From NCBI GenBank assembly GCA_003600225.1, contig QZFT01000067.1, forward strand, positions 1 through 64,000: DNA of 64,000 nucleotides, in the 5' to 3' direction. Both the position numbers and the translations under genes were made by a program. The DNA comes from Pseudonocardiaceae bacterium YIM PH 21723. Its GTDB lineage: Bacteria; Actinomycetota; Actinomycetes; Mycobacteriales; Pseudonocardiaceae. The notes beneath the pieces were generated by a model. The model made no database searches, was not told the DNA's origin, and was given only the letters and a program-made list of their open reading frames with translations. This document shows positions 17,241-25,892 of this stretch, one piece after another (within the stretch, counting starts at the first letter, position 1; the number at the start of each line of letters is the position of its first letter).

Positions 17241-17579
17241 CTAGGCGAGTGCCGGGTGAGTACCGAAGCCAAGGACGCCGTCGATGGCCGTGGTGAACTC
17301 ACGCCAGGCGGAGCGCTCAATGGAAAGCGCTTGTTTACCGGCCTGGGTCAAGCGATATGTGCGGCGCTGCCTGCCACACACGGTGTTCCATTCACTGTGC
17401 AGGTAACCAGCGCGCTCTAAACGACGCAGTGCTGGATAAACGGTGCCGGTGGGTAGATCGAGTACACCACCGCTACGCATCTGCAATGCTTCGATGATCG
17501 CGTAACCGTGCAGCTGATCGCTATCCAAGGTTGCGAGCAACAACGCATCCAGATGTCCGCGTAATGCATCTGACTTCAC
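17241..17579 (-). CDS. PadR-family transcriptional regulator
   Basis: The 112-aa protein shows a PadR winged helix: ALLLATLDSDQLHGYAIIEAL, then LDLPTGTVYPALRRLERAGYL (recognition helix) and the wing GRQRRTYRLTQAG. PadR proteins repress nearby genes and often themselves. It is divergent from the large membrane protein at 17758, a common PadR/target layout. A CTACT-AACA-AGTAG inverted repeat overlaps its likely -35 element. Confidence 0.9.
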   Translation of the reverse strand: MKSDALRGHLDALLLATLDSDQLHGYAIIEALQMRSGGVLDLPTGTVYPALRRLERAGYLHSEWNTVCGRQRRTYRLTQAGKQALSIERSAWREFTTAIDGVLGFGTHPALA

Positions 17580-17586
17580 GACGCAG

Positions 17587-17617
17587 AGTGTATGAGGTCA
17601 CATCTACTAACAAGTAG
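17587..17617 (-). promoter_or_regulatory. Candidate promoter and operator for the PadR gene
   Basis: On the minus strand TTGTTA (17608-17613) is followed after 15 bases by TACACT (17587-17592), an acceptable but short-spaced sigma-A promoter. The inverted repeat CTACT-AACA-AGTAG (17604-17617) covers the -35 element, which would suit autorepression. Confidence 0.4.
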
Positions 17618-17757
17618 CTTCCACTGGTTTGAACCATGGGGCCAAATGGCTGATCCGGATGCGGAAATACCGCTCGGCATAGTTCGCTGGCTAGTCTCCG
17701 CACCGGTGGCCACGGGCGGGCAGGGATCGGATGCGATCGCAGAGAGTGAGCTCACGG

Positions 17758-19341
17758 ATGGAGATCCAGCCGACCGCTTCACCACTTCCACACGTCGCCA
17801 ACCTGCGTTCGACGGTGCCGGGAGGGGACCGGCGAGCGCCGGTCGACGAGGCCACCCGCCAACTCTGCGCCGCAGCGCACTGGGACGAGGATTTCGCGGC
17901 GGTGGCGATGGCGGAGTTCCTGGCAGAGCCCCGTCGGGCGGTGTGCCCGTCACCCGGAGTGGACACCGTCACGGTATTGCGGGAAACGATTTCCGCAAGC
18001 TCCCGAAGGCGGCTTCGCGACCTGATTTCCCTGGTCCTGTTGATCATGCTGTTTTGGTTCAGCCCGTATTTCGGGATTGCCTGGCTAGCGATCGCGCTGT
18101 GCAGTCACGCCTTCGCCGAGTTGTGCAATTGGCTGGACCGAAGCGGTTCACCCATCGGCAGCTATAGGCCGCGACGATGGCGGTACACGGCGGTATTCGG
18201 CCTATTGCTCTTTACTTCCGGTGCGATCGGCACCGGGCTCCTGAGGGCGCAGATGATGCCGGAAGCTGACCCAGACTTCACCAATTCGTTATGGCCTACG
18301 TCCATTGGATGGATATATCTACTACTGATCAGTGGGCTACTTCTCGCCGATCAACTGGCCGTGCGGGTCCTGCTGCGCCGCCGGTTCGGCCACGGGGTCT
18401 TCCCCGGAACCGAGGAGGAACGCACCTCGCGGCGTCATCAGGCCAGGCTGGGCGTGATCGCCGAGCACCAGGGCCACACGAACGTGATCGTCCGTTCCGG
18501 GGAGAACCCGTTCCCCGGCTTCGGGGACCGCACCCGGGGCTGGTCGATGGCGCTGCAACTGGGCGACCCGGATCTGCCCCGGCAGGCGCGGTTCACCCCG
18601 AAGGAGCTCTACGACCACATCTCCATGAGCCTGGAGTCGCTGCGTGGGTCACCGTTCCTCACGCCCGGCTGGCGGCTCCGCGACCTGGCGCTGAGCAGGC
18701 AGGCGGTGGTGACCGCGGCCGAACTGCTGGACCACCACGCCCTGGATATCCGCAGCCGCGCGGTGCTGCCCGATCCGGCGGGGGCTCCGGTCGGCGTGCT
18801 GGCGGCGGAGGAACTGGACAGCCTGGTCAACGCGTCCCCGGAGTGGATCCGCTATTACCTGCATGCCGGGGTGGAATCCTGGCGCCAGGACCTGGTGGTG
18901 TCCGCCTTCCTGCACATCGGCGCCGATCACCGCACGCTCTACCTGGAGTGGCACGGCCTGACGCTGGGTCCGGTGACCCCCGAGTACCGGGCACTGGCCG
19001 ACACGGCGTCCCAGGTGAGCACGGTGCTCGCCCGGACCAGCTATCGGCTGCTGACGCTCCCGGTGCAGTTGCTGCGGCACGCCTGGCAGCTGACACGGCG
19101 ACCGGCGGATGGCATCTCCCCCACGGCGAGCGACCTCGCCTACGGCGCGCGACGCAGCCTCCGTGAACTGGCCGCCGGCCCGGTCGGCTACACGGACCGG
19201 GTCGACGCGGAGCGCCACCTGAAGCTGCTGGAGAGCACCACCCTGACCGCCGTCGAGCGGTTCCTCACCGAACGTGGCATTTCCACGAACGAGCTACGGT
19301 CCCGCGCCGACGCCCTCGGGAACGCGACCCTGCTGCACTGA
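17758..19341 (+). CDS. Large hypothetical membrane protein, 527 aa
   Basis: I do not recognise the family. From the ATG at 17758 there is a soluble N-terminal region (about 1-75), then hydrophobic segments near residues 85-115 (LISLVLLIMLFWFSP, IAWLAIALCSHAF), about 140-160 (YTAVFGLLLFTSGAIGTGLL) and about 180-205 (IGWIYLLLISGLLLADQL). The C-terminal 300 residues look soluble, with no Cys pairs or known catalytic motif. An ATG at 17731 is an alternative start. It is divergent from padR, so PadR control is likely. The first 300 bases are less GC-rich than the rest, hinting at a mosaic origin. Confidence 0.72.
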   Translation: MEIQPTASPLPHVANLRSTVPGGDRRAPVDEATRQLCAAAHWDEDFAAVAMAEFLAEPRRAVCPSPGVDTVTVLRETISASSRRRLRDLISLVLLIMLFWFSPYFGIAWLAIALCSHAFAELCNWLDRSGSPIGSYRPRRWRYTAVFGLLLFTSGAIGTGLLRAQMMPEADPDFTNSLWPTSIGWIYLLLISGLLLADQLAVRVLLRRRFGHGVFPGTEEERTSRRHQARLGVIAEHQGHTNVIVRSGENPFPGFGDRTRGWSMALQLGDPDLPRQARFTPKELYDHISMSLESLRGSPFLTPGWRLRDLALSRQAVVTAAELLDHHALDIRSRAVLPDPAGAPVGVLAAEELDSLVNASPEWIRYYLHAGVESWRQDLVVSAFLHIGADHRTLYLEWHGLTLGPVTPEYRALADTASQVSTVLARTSYRLLTLPVQLLRHAWQLTRRPADGISPTASDLAYGARRSLRELAAGPVGYTDRVDAERHLKLLESTTLTAVERFLTERGISTNELRSRADALGNATLLH

Positions 19342-19343
19342 GG

Positions 19344-19849
19344 GGTCTGTTGCGTCTGGCCTGTCGTCGAAGGATGGCTTTGGAGGAGGAGACGGGCTGG
19401 GGGCCGCGTCTTTCCTGCCTGCGTGTCGGGTGGGGGCACGCCGGTCTGGTGGGAATGGGCCGCTTCCGCGGGGGACCTGAAGGACGCCATCGTTTACTTG
19501 AGCGCACTGAAGGCGTCCTTCGTTTACCTCGGGTAAACGAAGGACGCCTTCAGGTACCTACAGTCCACAGTGGACGGCCACATCGCAGGATCCCCGGCGT
19601 GTCGCAGCATTTCCGCACCGTGTCGCACCGGGCGGCCTTGATCAACGCGGAGTTTGGGCCGCTGGGCGCGCTGAAAGCGTCATCTAGGGCGCTCGGCCGA
19701 ACCGAGGATCACCGTCAGCCCGCGCAGCGGCCCCGACCAACCACAATGGCGTGCCCCCACCCAACAAGCAGACAGGCAGGAAAGACGCAACCCCCAGCCC
19801 GTCTCCCCTCCAAAGCCATCCTTCGACAAAGATCCAGAAGTAACAGACC
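19344..19849. repeat. Element-like block bounded by ~100-bp inverted repeats
   Basis: Bases 19344-19442 and 19748-19849 are inverted copies at roughly 80% identity, sharing GTCGAAGGATGGCTTTGGAG, GACGGGCTGGGGG, GCGTCTTTCCTGCCTG and GGTGGGGGCACGCC. The 300 bases between hold the second copy of the dispersed hairpin repeat and no convincing gene. The right arm ends at the gpgS stop codon. The block could be a non-autonomous mobile element or a pair of intergenic repeats. Target-site duplication was not found. Confidence 0.65.
19457..19553. repeat. Dispersed intergenic repeat, copy 2, with a 22-bp stem-loop
   Basis: Bases 19457-19529 are nearly identical to 9350-9422. Here the right part is a perfect 22-bp stem (19507-19528 with 19532-19553) closed by a 3-base TCG loop. 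A GTCCAC-A-GTGGAC palindrome follows at about 19566. It lies between convergent genes, as does copy 1. Confidence 0.75.
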
Positions 19850-20767
19850 TCAACGCCGCACGGTGCGCATCGCCGGGCGGTCGGGGACCGGCGGCGTGCT
19901 GGTCACCGGCAGCCACTCGCCACCTACCTGGGTGAACTGGGTCAGCTGAGGCGCGCTGTCGATGCCACAGCGGTCCAGCAGGGTGTTCAGGATCTGCCCG
20001 GCCATCACGCCCAGCCGGGACAGATCCCGGTTGCGGTGTTTGCGCACTCCCAGGTTGACCTGCGCAATGGCATTCAGGCCGTAGGCCGAGTGCACGTCCA
20101 GCAGCAGCCCGATCTCCACGCCGTAACCGCCGGCGAACGGGACGGACTCCAGCAGCCGCCGGGTGGCCGCGTACTCACCGCCGAGCGGCTGCACGATGCC
20201 CGCCAGTTCCGGGCGCAAGGCGTTCAGCAGCGGGCGGGCCAGCAGCTCGGTCACCCGGCCACCGCCGGTATCGCTGTCCTGCTCGCCGATGCGCAGCGGG
20301 CGGCGGTAGCAGCCCTTCACCAGCTCCACGCCATCCGAAACAAGCAGCGGCCCGAGCAGGGAAGGTACGAATCCCGCGTCGAAGTCGACCAGGTCGGAGT
20401 CCACGTAGACGATCAGGTCGCCGGTGGTCGCGGCCAACGCCCGCCACAGCACCTCACCCTTACCGGGTCGCGGCGGGCACTCCGGCAGCACGTCCTCGCG
20501 GCGCACCACCCGGGCTCCGGCGGCCGTGGCCACCTCGACGGTCCGGTCCACCGAACCGGAGTCCATGACCACCAGCTCGTCCACCAGGCCCTCGGCGACC
20601 AGCGGGCGGATGGCGGTGACGATGGCGCCCACCGTGTGTTCCTCGTCGAGGGCGGGCAGCACCACGCTGACCGTCCGGCCCGCCTTGGCGGCCACCAGCG
20701 AGGCGACCGTCCACGACGGGCTCTGCCAGGTGTGCGTGGCGAACCACCGCTCTACCGATTCCTGCAC
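19850..20767 (-). CDS. gpgS: Glucosyl-3-phosphoglycerate synthase
   Basis: This 305-aa retaining GT-A (GT81) enzyme transfers glucose from a nucleotide sugar to 3-phosphoglycerate, the first step toward glucosylglycerate and the methylglucose lipopolysaccharides of actinobacteria. Family marks are VSVVLPALDEEHTVGAIV, the metal-binding VDSDLVDFD, VKGCYRRPL and GGYGVEIGLLLD. It precedes folP2 in the mycobacterial cluster, and here it follows folP2 by 9 bp on the same strand. Length is close to the mycobacterial enzyme. Confidence 0.93.
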   Translation of the reverse strand: MQESVERWFATHTWQSPSWTVASLVAAKAGRTVSVVLPALDEEHTVGAIVTAIRPLVAEGLVDELVVMDSGSVDRTVEVATAAGARVVRREDVLPECPPRPGKGEVLWRALAATTGDLIVYVDSDLVDFDAGFVPSLLGPLLVSDGVELVKGCYRRPLRIGEQDSDTGGGRVTELLARPLLNALRPELAGIVQPLGGEYAATRRLLESVPFAGGYGVEIGLLLDVHSAYGLNAIAQVNLGVRKHRNRDLSRLGVMAGQILNTLLDRCGIDSAPQLTQFTQVGGEWLPVTSTPPVPDRPAMRTVRR

Positions 20768-20776
20768 GAGTTCTCC

Positions 20777-21649
20777 TTACGCCAGTCCGCGCACGACGCC
20801 CGCGGGCGGGCGGGTACCGGCGATCGCGGCGACCATCTCCACCACGTGCCGGGTCTGCGCGACCTGGTGGCAGCGGAACACCCGGGCACCGGTCCAGGCG
20901 GCGACCGCGGTGCCGGCCAGGGTGCCGTCCACCCGGTGGTCGAGGTCGGCGTTCAGCGTCTCGCCGATGAAGTCCTTGTTGGACAGTGCCATCAGCACCG
21001 GCCAGTCACGTGCCACCAGTTCGTCCAGCCGGCGTAGCAACGCCAGGCCGTGCCAGGTGTTCTTGCCGAAGTCGTGGGTGGGATCCACCAGGATTCCCTC
21101 GCGCGGCACGCCGAGCCCGACGAGGCGCTCGGCCTCGGCGGTGACCTGGTCGATCACGTCGGCGACCACGTCCTCGAACCGGACGCGGAACGGCCGGGTG
21201 CGGGGCGTGACGCCGCCGGTGTGCGAGCAGACCATGCCGGTGCCGAACTCGGCGGCGACCTCACCCAGGCCGGGATCGGCGCCCTGCCAGGTGTCGTTGA
21301 TCAGGTCCGCGCCGGCCAGGCAGGCCTCGCGGGCGACCTCGGACCGCCAGGTGTCCACGCTGATCACCAGGTCCGGATGACGCTCCCGGACCAGGCCGAT
21401 GAACCCGACGACCCGGCGGATCTCCTCGGCGGCGTCGACCTGCTCGCCGTGCGGCGCGGCCTTGACCCCGCCGATGTCCACGATGTCCGCACCCTCGGCC
21501 ACTGCCCGGTCCACGGCGGCGATGGCCTTGTCCTGCTGCCAGGTGGCGCCGCGGTCGTAGAAGGAGTCCCTGGTGCGGTTCACGATGGCCATCACCAGGG
21601 CGCGGTCATCGGGCAGGAGCTTGCCTCGGATGCGGAGCGGCAGCATCAA
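20777..21649 (-). CDS. folP2: Dihydropteroate synthase paralogue FolP2
   Basis: This 290-aa protein has the TIM-barrel dihydropteroate synthase fold: VMAIVNRTRDSFYDRG (the pterin-binding loop, normally NVTPDSF), ADIVDIGGVKAAPH, LVISVDTW, LINDTW and VDPTHDFGKNTWH. Several substitutions (NRTRDSFYD, DPTHDFGK where FolP1 usually has DPGIGFGK) are typical of FolP2. The mycobacterial FolP2 is reported to lack dihydropteroate synthase activity. Its coupling to gpgS suggests a role outside folate synthesis. Two adjacent Met codons make the start uncertain by one residue. Confidence 0.87.
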   Translation of the reverse strand: MMLPLRIRGKLLPDDRALVMAIVNRTRDSFYDRGATWQQDKAIAAVDRAVAEGADIVDIGGVKAAPHGEQVDAAEEIRRVVGFIGLVRERHPDLVISVDTWRSEVAREACLAGADLINDTWQGADPGLGEVAAEFGTGMVCSHTGGVTPRTRPFRVRFEDVVADVIDQVTAEAERLVGLGVPREGILVDPTHDFGKNTWHGLALLRRLDELVARDWPVLMALSNKDFIGETLNADLDHRVDGTLAGTAVAAWTGARVFRCHQVAQTRHVVEMVAAIAGTRPPAGVVRGLA

Positions 21650-21702
21650 CCCATCGTGCCATCACGCTGAGTAGAACCCCAGCGCTACGTAATGGGTGCC
21701 TC

Positions 21703-21769
21703 TTTTACGCTCCACGTGCGGGTGTAATACTGTGGCGGCGCTCACGCTACTCATCAGTAGCAACTGATG
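21703..21769 (+). promoter_or_regulatory. Candidate promoter and operator before the CocE-type hydrolase
   Basis: TTTTAC (21703-21708) and TAATAC (21725-21730), 16 bases apart, form a plausible sigma-A promoter with a TG-like extension before the -10. Downstream, the perfect inverted repeat CATCAGT-AGCA-ACTGATG (21752-21769) lies just after the expected start of transcription, where a repressor could bind. Confidence 0.4.
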
Positions 21770-21795
21770 GCATTTTCCCTGGCCAGGAGGCCCCC

Positions 21796-23385
21796 GTGCG
21801 TCGCTCCTTGCTCTGGTTAGTCACCCTCAGCCTTACCCTGCTCGCTATACCCGCCGTCTCGGCGTCGGCCTCCGCCGACTACGAGACCCGGTCCGTGCGC
21901 ATCCCCGGGTCCGAGGGCGTGTCCCTGGACTCGATCGTGATGACGCCGAAGTCCGGCGGCCCGCACCCGGTGCTGGTGCTGCCCGCGAGCTGGTCGGCCC
22001 CCAAGTACGAGTACTTCGTCCCGTCCACCAAGCTGGCCCGCTCCGGTTACGTGGTCGTGCAGTACAACCCGCGTGGCTGGTACGCCTCCACCGGGCGGAT
22101 CGACGTCGGCGGCCCCAAGGACATGGCGGACCTGTCCGCAGTGATCGACTGGGCGCTGGCCAACACCCCGGCCGACGCGTCCAAGGTGGGCCTCGCCGGC
22201 ATCTCCTACGGCGCGGGCTTCAGCCTGCTCGGCGCCGCGCACGACAAGCGGGTCAAGGCCGTCGCCGCGATGAGCGGCTGGACAGACCTGCGTGGTGCGC
22301 TGGAGCCGAACGGCACGCTGTCCATGCAGGTGGCGCTGGCCCTGGAGTTCCTCGGCCACACCGTCGGCCGCGCCGGCCCGGAGCTGGATCAGTCGCTGCT
22401 GGAGTTCGCCAAGGGCAACGTGTCCGGCATCCTGGACCCGATCGAGCCGGAGAAGCGGTCCCCGGCGACGTACATCGACCGGATCAACGCGCAGGGTGCG
22501 CCGATCCTGCTGGCCAACGCCTGGTCGGACTCGATCTTCCCGCCCAGCCAGTACACGAAGGACTTCTACGAGAAGCTCACCGTGCCCAAGCGGATGGAGT
22601 TCCAGCCCGGCGACCACGCCATGCCCGAGGGCGGCGGCCTTGCCGGGATCCCGAACGAGACCTGGGACTCGGTGACCCGCTGGATGGACCACTACCTGCG
22701 TGGCGTGGACAACGGCATCGACGGGGAGAACCCGGTCCGGCTCAAGCCCACCTTCGGCCCCGGCGCCTGGCGCACCTTCCCCAGCTGGAGCGCCGCGGTG
22801 CCCGCCGGGCAGAAGCGCTACCTGGGCGATGTGACCAAGCCGCCGCTGGACCGCACCGGATTCCTGGACACCGAGCCGCAGACCGGCTGGAAGCACACGA
22901 TCGTCACCGGTACCGAGACGCCGGCCTTCGCCGGTATCGCGGTCGCCAGCAACCTGGGCAAGCCGTTCGGCCTGCAACTGCCGACCAACCTGGCCCTGGC
23001 CAGCCGGTTCAACGCGGGCGTGTGGGCCACCGAGAAGTTCGGCGAGGCCACCCAGTTCACCGGGCCGGTCAAGCTGCACACCACGATCACGCCCAGCGCG
23101 AAGACCGCGCAGCTGGTCGGCTACCTGTACGACACGAACGCGCTGGGCATCAGCCAGCTGCTGTCCTACAAGCCGATCACCGTGCGGAACCTGACGCCGG
23201 GTGCGCCGGTACCGATCGACCTGAACTTCGAGCCGATCAACCAGGGCTTCGCCAGCGGCCACCGGCTGACCCTCGTGGTCGACTCGATGGACCTCATCTA
23301 TTTCCCGCTGAACGTCCCCGGTAGCCGGATCACCTTCAGCTCGCCGGCCGAGGATCCGTCGTACGCGGTCCTGCCGATCGGCTAG
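21796..23385 (+). CDS. Secreted CocE/NonD-type (S15) alpha/beta hydrolase
   Basis: This 529-aa exported protein has a Sec signal peptide (RRSLLWLVTLSLTLLAIPAVSASASA, cleavage about residue 28). The S15 catalytic domain has the nucleophile motif GLAGISYGAGFSLLG near residue 140, an Asp in WSDSIFPPSQ and His in QPGDHAMP. A C-terminal beta-sandwich follows (about 370-529), typical of X-Pro dipeptidyl-peptidase C-terminal regions. The family includes peptidases and esterases; the substrate is unknown. The GTG start follows CCAGGAGGC. It ends at a hairpin facing the LOG gene. Confidence 0.87.
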   Translation: MRRSLLWLVTLSLTLLAIPAVSASASADYETRSVRIPGSEGVSLDSIVMTPKSGGPHPVLVLPASWSAPKYEYFVPSTKLARSGYVVVQYNPRGWYASTGRIDVGGPKDMADLSAVIDWALANTPADASKVGLAGISYGAGFSLLGAAHDKRVKAVAAMSGWTDLRGALEPNGTLSMQVALALEFLGHTVGRAGPELDQSLLEFAKGNVSGILDPIEPEKRSPATYIDRINAQGAPILLANAWSDSIFPPSQYTKDFYEKLTVPKRMEFQPGDHAMPEGGGLAGIPNETWDSVTRWMDHYLRGVDNGIDGENPVRLKPTFGPGAWRTFPSWSAAVPAGQKRYLGDVTKPPLDRTGFLDTEPQTGWKHTIVTGTETPAFAGIAVASNLGKPFGLQLPTNLALASRFNAGVWATEKFGEATQFTGPVKLHTTITPSAKTAQLVGYLYDTNALGISQLLSYKPITVRNLTPGAPVPIDLNFEPINQGFASGHRLTLVVDSMDLIYFPLNVPGSRITFSSPAEDPSYAVLPIG

Positions 23386-23388
23386 TGG

Positions 23389-23446
23389 ATGCAAGCATGG
23401 TGGCTTTGCGAGCGTCTGACGCGCACAAGGCCACCATGCTCAGCAT
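23389..23446. terminator. Long imperfect inverted repeat between the S15 hydrolase and LOG genes
   Basis: Arms 23389-23410 and 23422-23446 share GCATGGTGGC and its complement, with small bulges, around an 11-base loop. The right arm touches the LOG stop codon. It lies between convergent genes. Confidence 0.65.
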
Positions 23447-24217
23447 TCAGTGGGCTTCTTCCCACGCCTGATAGGCCTTCTCGACCACGGCGATCGCGTC
23501 GTCGATGTCATCCGTCAGGTGCAGCAGGCCGACGTCCTTCTCGCTGATCTTGCCGCTGGACAGCACGGTGTTCGCGATCCAGTCGTACAGGCCCTGCCAG
23601 TACTCGGTGCCGAACAGCACCACCGGGAACTTGGTGACCTTCTTGGTCTGCACCAGGGTCAGCGCCTCGAACAGCTCGTCCAGGGTGCCGAAGCCGCCGG
23701 GCAGGCAGATGAACGCCTGCGAGTACTTCACGAACATGGTCTTGCGGGCGAAGAAGTAGCGGAAGTTCAGCCCCAGGTCCACCCACGGGTTGAGCCCCTG
23801 CTCGAACGGCAGTTCGATGCCGAGGCCGACGGACATGCCGCCCGCTTCCGAGGCACCGCGGTTGACCGCCTCCATGGCGCCGGGGCCACCGCCGGTGATC
23901 GCGGCGAAACCGGCCCGCGCCAGCGCGGCTCCCAGTTCCCGGCCGATCGCGTACTCGGGGTGGTCCTCCTTGGTCCGCGCGGAACCGAACACGGTCACCG
24001 CGCGGGGCAGCTCGGCCAACGCGCCGAAGCCCTCGACGAACTCGGACTGGATGCGCATGACGCGCCACGGGTCGGTGTGCACCCAGTCGGACGGTCCACG
24101 AGAGTCGAGCAGCCGCTGATCGGTGGTGCTCGTGTTCTCCGCCGCCTGGTCACGGCGCAGTAGGACAGGCCCACGTTGCACGTGGGGTGTGGAGGATTGC
24201 GACTTCTCGATACTCAT
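23447..24217 (-). CDS. LOG family protein (TIGR00730)
   Basis: The 256-aa protein contains the LOG signatures VTVFGSARTKED, ITGGGPGAMEAVNRGA and CLPGGFGTLDELFEALTLVQ. The PGGxGTxxE motif holds the phosphoribohydrolase active site that releases free cytokinin-type bases from nucleotide monophosphates, or acts as a nucleotide 5'-monophosphate hydrolase. A 60-residue N-terminal extension precedes the core. The M. tuberculosis homologue (Rv1205, from memory) makes cytokinin and lies at the same place near folP2. Substrate here is inferred. Confidence 0.88.
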   Translation of the reverse strand: MSIEKSQSSTPHVQRGPVLLRRDQAAENTSTTDQRLLDSRGPSDWVHTDPWRVMRIQSEFVEGFGALAELPRAVTVFGSARTKEDHPEYAIGRELGAALARAGFAAITGGGPGAMEAVNRGASEAGGMSVGLGIELPFEQGLNPWVDLGLNFRYFFARKTMFVKYSQAFICLPGGFGTLDELFEALTLVQTKKVTKFPVVLFGTEYWQGLYDWIANTVLSSGKISEKDVGLLHLTDDIDDAIAVVEKAYQAWEEAH

Positions 24218-24302
24218 AGCTCCAGGCTACGGGCAGGCCATTGCTCCATTTGCAGCATCCCGCGACAGCGTGATCAAGACGGAACCCGGAATTCTCCGCC
24301 GG

Positions 24303-25358
24303 TTAGCGGCTGAGGAACCCCCGCAGCACCTCGGTGCCCGCGGTGATCTTCGCCGGGTCGACGTACTCGTCCCGCTTGTGGGCCATGTTCGGGTCGCCCG
24401 GCCCGAAGTTGAGCGCCGGGATGCCGAGCGCGGAGAACCGGGAGACGTCGGTCCAGCCGTACTTGGCGACCGGTTCCTGGCCGGTCAGCCGGATGAAGTC
24501 CTGGACGACCGGCGCGGACAGGCCCGGCAACGCTCCCGGGGAGCCGTCGGTGAAGACCGGCTCGGCGAACAGCTCGCGGATGTGGTCCTGGGCCTGCGCC
24601 AGGCTGCGGTCGGGGGCGAACCGGAAGTTGACCTCCAGCACCGCCTCGTCGGGCACCACATTGCCCGCCACTCCCCCGGTGACCTTCACCGCCTGCAGAC
24701 CTTCGCGGTACACGCAGCCGTCGATGTCCACCGTGCGGGCCTGATAGTCACGAAGCGTGGCCAGCGCGTCGGCCGCGGCGTGGATCGCGTTGCTGCCCAG
24801 CCAGGACCGCGCCGAGTGCGCCCGGGTTCCGGTGAAGCGCAGCTGGAACCGCAGGGTGCCCTGGCAGCCCGCCTCCACCGCTCCGTTGGTCGGCTCACCG
24901 AGGATCGCCAGGTCGGCGGCGAGCCATTCCGGCAGCTCGCGCTCGACGAAGCCGAGCCCGTTGCGTGCGGCCTCGATCTCCTCGCAGTCGTAGAACACCA
25001 GGGTCAGGTCGTGCACGGGCTCGGCGATCGTGGCGGCCAGGTGCAGGAACACCGCGTCCCCGGCCTTCATGTCCGAGGTGCCGCAGCCGTACAACAGGCC
25101 ACCCTTGCGGCTGGACGGCACGTTGTCCGCGATCGGCACGGTGTCCAGGTGACCGGCCAGCATGACCCGGGATTCGCGGCCCAGGTTCGTCCGGGCCAGC
25201 ACATTGTTGCCCAGCCGGTGCAGCTCGAAGTGCGGCGCCTGCTCGGCGAGCGCCGCCTGCACGGCGTCGGCCAGGGCGGTTTCGTCACCGGAGACGCTGG
25301 GCACATCCACCAGCGCGGCGGTCAGTTCGATGGGGTCAGCAGTGAGGTCGAGGCGCAC
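24303..25358 (-). CDS. dapE: Succinyl-diaminopimelate desuccinylase
   Basis: This 351-aa M20-family zinc hydrolase makes LL-diaminopimelate in lysine and peptidoglycan synthesis. Motifs include [10 protein letters not shown] (first metal site), [21 protein letters not shown], the catalytic Glu pair in YDCEEIEA, and C-terminal [15 protein letters not shown]. The GTG at 25358 aligns with the mycobacterial start ([16 protein letters not shown]). A further ATG at 25397 would overlap the start of the divergent lipoprotein gene and is less likely. dapD lies nearby on the other strand. Confidence 0.9.
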   Translation of the reverse strand: MRLDLTADPIELTAALVDVPSVSGDETALADAVQAALAEQAPHFELHRLGNNVLARTNLGRESRVMLAGHLDTVPIADNVPSSRKGGLLYGCGTSDMKAGDAVFLHLAATIAEPVHDLTLVFYDCEEIEAARNGLGFVERELPEWLAADLAILGEPTNGAVEAGCQGTLRFQLRFTGTRAHSARSWLGSNAIHAAADALATLRDYQARTVDIDGCVYREGLQAVKVTGGVAGNVVPDEAVLEVNFRFAPDRSLAQAQDHIRELFAEPVFTDGSPGALPGLSAPVVQDFIRLTGQEPVAKYGWTDVSRFSALGIPALNFGPGDPNMAHKRDEYVDPAKITAGTEVLRGFLSR

Positions 25359-25395
25359 GAGCGCCGACGTTACCGGGTCTGCCAAGGTATGCCGC

Positions 25396-25872
25396 ATGCG
25401 AATAGCGGCGTTCCTGCTGATGATCGTGAGCCTCACCGGATGTTCGCCCGCCGTGGTCAAGGGTCGTGCCATCGACATGCCGAGGTACGAGCAGGTCAAC
25501 CTGCGTCCGGTCGCGCAGAAGCTGAATCCGGCGGTGCTCGAACTGGCCGACCGGCCGACGTCCGCCGCCTGGCTGACCGAGGTGGCGACGCTCGCCGCGC
25601 AGATCAAGCAGCAACTGCCGGGCACCTACCGGCTCAAGGTCTGGGACGCGGTGAACAGCATCGACGCCGGCCACCGGGACTTCGGCGCGAAGAACTGCGC
25701 CCAGCCGTACCCCGTGCCCCCGGCGGTGCCCGGTGACGACAGGTCCCAGCTGGCGCACTCCCTCGCCAAGGCCCAGGAGATCAACCACACCCTGGACTGC
25801 GGCCGGTTCCTGCGCGATGCGGAGGCCGCGCTGAACGCGATCCAGACCTCCTTCGCCTCGGCTCTCATCTGA
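25396..25872 (+). CDS. Small lipoprotein of unknown function
   Basis: The 158-aa protein begins with a short signal peptide and a lipobox ([18 protein letters not shown], Cys16), so it is probably lipid-anchored outside the membrane. The mature part is mostly helical with two Cys ([10 protein letters not shown] and LDCGRFL) that could pair. No domain is recognised. It sits between divergent dapE and dapD; the 37 bp between its start and that of dapE must hold both promoters. It ends 20 bp before dapD and may be co-transcribed with it. Confidence 0.78.
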   Translation: MRIAAFLLMIVSLTGCSPAVVKGRAIDMPRYEQVNLRPVAQKLNPAVLELADRPTSAAWLTEVATLAAQIKQQLPGTYRLKVWDAVNSIDAGHRDFGAKNCAQPYPVPPAVPGDDRSQLAHSLAKAQEINHTLDCGRFLRDAEAALNAIQTSFASALI

Positions 25873-25892
25873 GGTTGGGTTACGGTTTTGCC

